The notes under the pieces are model-generated. The model worked only from the letters and a program-made list of their open reading frames with translations, did no database searches and was not told the origin of the DNA. This document shows, one piece after another, positions 58,782 to 64,000 of a DNA stretch of 64,000 bases (positions are counted from its first letter, which is position 1; every line of letters begins with the position of its first letter). This DNA comes from Panagrolaimus kolymaensis (lineage: Eukaryota > Nematoda > Chromadorea > Rhabditida > Panagrolaimidae): the NCBI GenBank assembly GCA_028622995.1, contig JAJQJQ010000005.1, positions 7,502,001 through 7,566,000 on the forward strand. The letters are read 5' to 3'. The position numbers were made by a program, and so were the translations under genes.

Positions 58782-60913
58782 ATGAAATCTACGATATCAT
58801 CAAGAGCTTTTCAAGTCATCGTGGTTGGAGGTGGACATGCTGGATGTGAAGCTGCTGCAGCTGCTGCTCGATCAGGAGCACGAACGCTTCTTCTTACTCA
58901 TAAGAAATCAACGATAGGTGAAATGTCATGTAATCCCAGCTTTGGTGGAATTGGAAAAGGACATCTGCTTCGAGAAGTCGACGCCTTGGATGGTGTTTGT
59001 CCAAGAATTTGTGATAAATCAGCTATCACTTATCAAGCTTTGAATCGTGGTGCTGGACCTGCTGTTATAGGACTTCGAGCTCAAATTGATAGAAAATTGT
59101 ACAAAAAATATATGCAAAAGGTTTGATTTTGTAGTTTTAATTTAATGACTATTCTCTTTTTAGGAAATACTTGAAGAAACGCCAAATCTTGAAATTTTTG
59201 AAGGTGCGGTGGAAGATTTACATCTCGAATCATCAACTTCGTCGGATGTTCCACGTGTCGCTGGAATTGTTCTCGCTGATGGACAACAAATTAGATCTGA
59301 TTGTGTTGTTATTACTACTGGAACCTTCTTGAGTGCTGAAATTTACAAAGGAAATGTTACAATTCCAGCTGGAAGAGTTGGTGATGCAGCCTCATATGGG
59401 TTATCGAAAACTTTTGCAAATGCTGGTTTTATACTTGGAAGACTACGAACTGGGACCCCACCAAGGTTGCTAGCTGATACTATTGATTTTTCAAAGTTCA
59501 TATTAATGCCACCTGATAAGAAACCAATTATGTTTTCATTTATGAATAAAGAACCGTGGCTTCCATTTGAAAAACAACTTCCAACTTATTTTGGTTTAAC
59601 AAATCCTACTTTAGCAAAGATTGTATTAGAACATGTTGGTGGAAGTAAACACGTTGCTGAAGAAATAAATGGTCCAAGATATTGTCCATCATTAGAAGCA
59701 AAGGTTTTAAGGTTTCCGAAATTAGATCATAGAGTAAGTTTGGTTCTAATGTCGTTTTTTTCTTTTGAATTACTGTTATTTTTTAGCTATTCCTTGAACA
59801 CGAAAGTCTCGATTCAAATTTAATTTATCCTCAAGGAATGTCGATGACGTTTTCTGATGAAATCCAACTTGAAGTTATGCGTTCAATTCCTGGGCTCGGA
59901 AAATGTGAAATTGCTCAAGCTGGCTATGGTGTGCATTATGATTTTGTCAATCCACAACAACTCAAAACTTCGCTCGAAACAAAACTTATCAATGGATTAT
60001 TTCTTGCTGGACAAATTAATGGAACAACTGGATATGAAGAAGCTGCAGCTCAAGGACTTTTTGCTGGTCTCAATGCTTCATTAAAATCACAAAAGAAGAA
60101 TCCACTGATATTGGACAGAAGTCAAGCATACTTAGGAGTTTTGGTTGATGATTTAACAAGTTTGGGGACGAATGAACCTTACAGAATGTTTACTTCAAGA
60201 GCTGAATTTCGTCTTCATTTAAGGCCTGATAATGCTGATTTAAGACTCACTCAACTGGGAAGAGACTTTGGTGTGGTAAATGATAATAGATTTCGAGTAT
60301 TTTGTGAATTAAGAAAGAAATATGAAAATTGTAAAGAAACATTAGAAGGCATTAGAATGTCGCTGCCAAAATGGTGTCAAAAATTAGATGATGTTGAAAT
60401 GAAAAACAATGGGAAAGGTTTGTTTTTACATGTTTAAACTTTGCTACTATAATTTATCCTTGTTAATACACCTGCATTTGTAGTGAGAGATACATTATTT
60501 TATCTCATTAATAAAACTTGTACTTTTTAGTGTTAAACGGATTAGAATTGTTATCACGTTTCCGAATTCCTCTTGATAAATTTGCTGCTGCGTTTCCTGC
60601 TGAACTTGGAACTTATTCTGGCGATGAAGATCTTGCTGAACGACTTGAATTTGAATCACGGTATTCTGACCAACAACAAAAATTAAATAAACAAATGGAT
60701 GCGATGCGCGAAGAAATAAAAACAATGCTTCCTGATTCATTGGATTATTCTCAAATGAAAGAAATCAATTTAGAATGTCGTGAAAAATTAGCAAGCTTTC
60801 GACCTCAAAATATTGCAGCTGCTTCACGTGTGCCTGGTGTTACTCCTGATGTATTGATAACTTTACTTCGATATACTAAGAAAAACCCTGTGGAAACTAT
60901 TCATAGAATTTGA
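58782..60913 (+). CDS. mtcu-2: MTO1/GidA mitochondrial tRNA uridine-34 modification enzyme
   Basis: Exons 58782-59120, 59164-59733, 59787-60417 and 60531-60913 give 640 aa, close to human MTO1. The FAD-binding dinucleotide motif [19 protein letters not shown] starts at residue 12 after a short basic stretch that may act as a weak mitochondrial presequence. GidA signatures follow: [56 protein letters not shown], and [17 protein letters not shown], the GidA active-site loop. The C-terminal helical domain has [18 protein letters not shown] and [16 protein letters not shown]. With MTCU-1/GTPBP3 it installs the 5-taurinomethyl group at U34 of several mitochondrial tRNAs. No missing residues seen. 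Confidence 0.95.
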
Positions 60914-61028
60914 ACTTTAGGATTTATTCAATTTAGTTGTTTGTTATTGATTTGTATGTATGTGTTAATTTTTATAAATATATATTTAAAACAATTAATT
61001 AAAAATTTGCCTTGTTTTTTGTATTTAG

Positions 61029-61323
61029 AAATTGACCAAGTTTTTGTTGAATCAAGATTTGGATGAAATTCAAATTAGAAATTTCCCTTTTATTGCGATC
61101 AAAGCCGTCATAGGTTATTGTTACGATAAACCAATTCCCGATTTAAATAACCAAAATTTGATTTCTTTAATGAACTTTGCGGATGAATATCGAATCGAAT
61201 ATATCATAGTTGGTTTTATTTTTTTCCCGATGCTTAAAATTTAACTTTCTTTAGGATATTACTCAATCATTTTTTGATCAAAAAATCGTTGATACAAACT
61301 TTATGAATAATTCCAAGACATGA
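61029..61323 (+). pseudogene. BTB/POZ domain fragment lacking its start
   Basis: Two joined segments, 61029-61208 and 61255-61323 (donor GTTGGT, acceptor CTTTAG), give about 82 residues. They match the second half of a BTB domain: FPFIAIKAVIGYCYDKPIPDL followed by LMNFADEYRIEYI, then a short tail and a TGA. An acceptor-like GTATTTAG precedes the segment, but no ATG, first BTB half or upstream exon exists before the MTO1 stop at 60913. It is most likely the remnant of a BTB (BATH-like) gene, a family that expands and decays quickly in nematodes. A real last pair of exons of an overlapping transcript cannot be excluded. Confidence 0.6.
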
Positions 61324-61690
61324 AGCGCATTTTTTAATGAATCAAGTGATTTGAATGTTTTGATCAAATCAGAAATCGATAACATGACTTAAATCAATTT
61401 TTATTAAACAAAAAAGTTTTGCTGTTTTTTATTTGGTTAAATTTACCGGAAAATTTTAAATAATTTTAGATCTTTGTTTTTGTAAATTTTTTTTTGGTTA
61501 GAGCATTAAAATAAAACTCTGTTTGCTTCCGTTTGTTAAAACTTTTTAATAAGAAGGTTAGACTAGCTTTATTCTAATGGAATCTCTTTGGTATTTTTTT
61601 TTACAAATTTGAAATATAAAGATAAAAGTTTATTATTATACAGTGGCAATGCTTTGATTTTTTGATAAGGCCAGTTTATAACATGTTGCA
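61324..61690. other. Convergent spacer
   Basis: AT-rich, between the BTB fragment and the GPCR stop codon. The minus-strand frame 61569-61751 is an out-of-frame reading of the last GPCR exon and its 3' flank. No feature recognised. Confidence 0.45.
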
Positions 61691-63916
61691 TCATCCGGAT
61701 GATGCATCCTTGGATTTGTATTTGCTCGCTCTTTGGGTGATTGTACCGCATTATATTCGGATCTGGAAAGAAAGAAATTAATTAACTTCGAGCTTCATAA
61801 ACAAATACGAAAATTTTAACTTACTGACAAACTGGAAGCATCATAAATAAAGTTTGACGATATTTTGAGCTTGTTATTGAATAAACTAAGAATCCAACAT
61901 AACAATTTATTAACGATAATAAATCTAAGAGATCAGCAAATGACATATATACATACCCGTGAAATTGACTCGTATATATTGCTGAAAAAAATAATAAAAG
62001 GGTTATTTTGATTGTCATTTGAGTTTTCATTAATAAAGCATGATGCATTTATTATTCGAAACAAACTTCCCGTTAATACCTTTTTTGACTCGGGAATTGA
62101 AAAGAAAAAAATTGTTAGAAACTTACCATTAAGAACAGCAAAAATGCCTTGAGGTAGTTCGGTAATCAAAAATACAAAAACCATTAAAAGTAACATCGTT
62201 GTTGTACGATCAGTTGTAATTCGTCGAGGTTTTTCTCCGCTTCCATTTAATGGAGTTTTTAAAAGTGTTCGTCTTTTCATTTCATTCTCATGCAATTTTT
62301 TAAGCAAGGCAAAAGTAAATGTTAAAAGTAAAAAACATGGAATGGCCTAAAAAAATCATAAAAATCTCAATCGATTTTAAAATTTAATGAATTACTTTAA
62401 GAACGATTCCAGTCAACCATAAATTCCATTTAAATAATTGACAATTATTTGCTTCAAAATTTGTTGAAAACCCAATACTGTATTTTAATTCAATGGTTTG
62501 ATTGGTTGCAATTTGACGCAATAAAGTATCAGATCTTTCATAAATTTGATGAGCCAAAAATGTTGGAATGCATAAAATAAAAATGCAAGCAGCTACTATG
62601 GAAGAAATTATTCTGATATTCCAACAAATATTTAGCAATGAGTTTCAGCAGTAAATATAAAAAATAACATTTTTTTATTATTAAAAAACCTCAAATCTTT
62701 ATCCTAAAATTTTAATCTCTCAATACTCATCTTTCTTTAACACTTTTTTGTTGCAGGAATCCTTGCAAAATTTTTTTATTCTATCTTAGTTGCCAAAGAA
62801 AAAGTCATATTTGAGAAAACAATTACGTAAGTTTTAATTTAATTTATCCAAACAATTTCAGTAAAAAAATTTATTTCCTTTTTCTAACATTATTGTTCTT
62901 TTAATAGATTAAAAAATTGTGTTCCTCGGCTTTACAGTATTTTTTTAAAAGGCCTATTAAAATTTGACGAACACAGGAAAGAAACTTATTAAATCACTGT
63001 AATTTGGGTAACTTTAATTAATGTTCAAAAATAAAGTTTAACTACATATTGTGACACTAACATCCTTTTCCATCTCCAAAAAATAAAATAAAGCCCATTT
63101 AAATGTTTACACATTAACTTCCCGTTTTTAAGTTAATTATAATTTTATTAAGGCAGACATTTTTTTAATTATAAAAATGTGTTTTAATGAAATAAATTCT
63201 ATTTTTTATCGAGCGCCGCACTCATATCCTCATTTGTTTTCCCTTTTTACTTCAATATTTAATTGGAAAGGAAAAACTCCACTTACATTGCTGGTTGTGG
63301 CATCATCCATTTTCGATGTCCAGCATCCATAGCAAGAAATCGAATAAAAGCCATAAAAACGACAAGATAAATTGATATTGCATGCAAGGCTATACTCAAA
63401 ACAGCATGAATTTTAAGAAATCCTGCCCATGAATAAAGATAACCTTCTTCTTGCATAAAAAATTCAAATCGTAATATGTAAATCTAAAAAATAAAATTAA
63501 GTAAAAATCCTAATTGAAAGACTTTTGACTGGGACATTTATTTTTTTGGTATATCTCTTTCATGGAAGATTGGATTTTAACAAGAATGACTCACTAAATA
63601 ACTGGTCATGGTTCCCATATCTGCACACGCTATCACGGTTAATACTGTATGAACGGCACTTCGGCGCATTTGCCTTCTTGTTAATACACAAATATGTAAA
63701 CAATTTGCAATTAATCCAACCACGCATAACGCTACTGCAATATATCGATGAAATTTTCCATATAATCTTAAAATATATTAAAAATTTATTTTATTGATTT
63801 AAAAGTTACACAAAAATGTTTTACGTTTTAAAATTATATAAAGCATCAATAAATCGAATGGTTTGATTATTTTCTAAATCAAATAGTAGAAAATCATCGC
63901 TACTCGTACAACTCAT
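61691..63916 (-). CDS. DMSR/FMRFamide-receptor-like peptide GPCR
   Basis: Exons 63916-63825, 63766-63595, 63483-63287, 62612-62396, 62346-62127, 61981-61825 and 61763-61691 give 375 aa. TM1 contains ALCVVGLIANCLHICVL with the conserved Asn; TM2 has TVIACADMGTMTSYL; TM3 runs through HAVLSIALHAISIYLVVFMAFIR, with IRF in place of DRY. An extracellular loop with NQT sequon and Cys precedes TM5; the third loop (KTPLNGSGEKPRRITTD) precedes TM6 (LLLMVFVFLITELPQGIFA). TM7 (LLDLLSLINCYVGFLVYSITS) replaces NPxxY by NCYVGFLVY. This pattern is typical of the myosuppressin/DMSR group expanded in nematodes, receptors for FMRFamide-like peptides, and of the related srw receptors. The fourth intron, 674 nt, is far longer than the others and its acceptor (GAATATCAG) is weak, so that join is the least certain. 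The short final exon ends in TGA. Confidence 0.84.
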
Positions 63917-64000
63917 GATGGTTGAGATGAGGAGCCCTTTCTGCTATCTATTGGTGATGGTGGCAATGATGCTAGAAAAAAAAAAGGTTTAAGGCAAAAA

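Noticed and set aside
61636..61763. Longer alternative C-terminus of the DMSR-like receptor
   Set aside because: The correct splice phase reads a TGA at 61691-61693; the longer reading required a frame that the bases at 61740-61743 do not support.
1..64000. CRISPR arrays, operon-type ribosome binding sites, riboswitches
   Set aside because: No spaced repeats or bacterial signals; gene structure is clearly eukaryotic.

Overview
The window looks like part of a free-living-type nematode chromosome. Genes are intron-rich, most introns are only about 43-60 nt with GT...TTTTAG or TTTCAG boundaries, non-coding DNA is very AT-rich with poly-A/T runs, and the protein set is characteristically nematode: a CDR/FAX-like protein, a LIPS-type secreted lipase, Srd-like and DMSR-like 7TM receptors, a receptor guanylate cyclase, and LET-19, SLI-1, SQV-2, LET-268 and FZR-1 orthologues. 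Splice-acceptor-like AGs lying 0-15 nt before several start codons fit spliced-leader trans-splicing. Intron size and signals suggest a clade IV (panagrolaimid-like) worm rather than Caenorhabditis, but that placement is an inference. All gene models below were joined by hand from visible splice sites and checked for reading-frame continuity.

Layout. 0-9 kb: 3' part of a FAX/CDR-family gene (+), a secreted class-2 lipase (-), a stray ASH2-like SPRY fragment (+), a DDT-WHIM-PHD chromatin-remodelling subunit (-) and a large cysteine-rich secreted/anchored protein (-). 9.5-16 kb: an Srd-like chemoreceptor (-), a small secreted protein (-) and a 3.4 kb gene-poor stretch. 16-23 kb: Cbl/SLI-1 (-), the mitochondrial GHITM/TMBIM5 protein (-) and a coiled-coil gene whose middle is three equal tandem exons, one carrying a homopolymer frameshift (-). 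23-26.4 kb: gene-free except for a 403-bp fold-back element with 8-bp target duplications. 26.4-34.5 kb: a small secreted prepropeptide candidate with a 2.2 kb intron (+), PIGW (-), B3GALT6/SQV-2 (-), UBE2J2-type tail-anchored E2 (-) and NECAP (-). 35-46 kb, all +: FZR-1/Cdh1, a receptor guanylate cyclase, and a shorter Cdc20/Cdh1-like WD40 protein that lacks the degron-receptor docking motifs. 46.5-54 kb: MED13/LET-19 (-). 55-61 kb: lysyl hydroxylase LET-268 (+), MTO1/MTCU-2 (+) and an ATG-less BTB fragment (+). 61.7-64 kb: a DMSR-like peptide GPCR (-).

Functional themes. Several genes belong to ubiquitin control (Cbl E3, UBE2J2 E2, APC/C co-activator and its divergent paralogue). Others serve the secretory and matrix pathway (PIGW for GPI anchors, SQV-2 for the proteoglycan linker, LET-268 for collagen, NECAP for clathrin coats) or sensory/neuropeptide signalling (two GPCRs, receptor guanylate cyclase, one or two prepropeptide-like genes). 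Nothing indicates that they form one pathway; neighbours are mostly unrelated, as is usual in nematodes. LET-268 and MTCU-2 are the only plausible operon pair (445 nt apart, each with an acceptor-like site just before its ATG).
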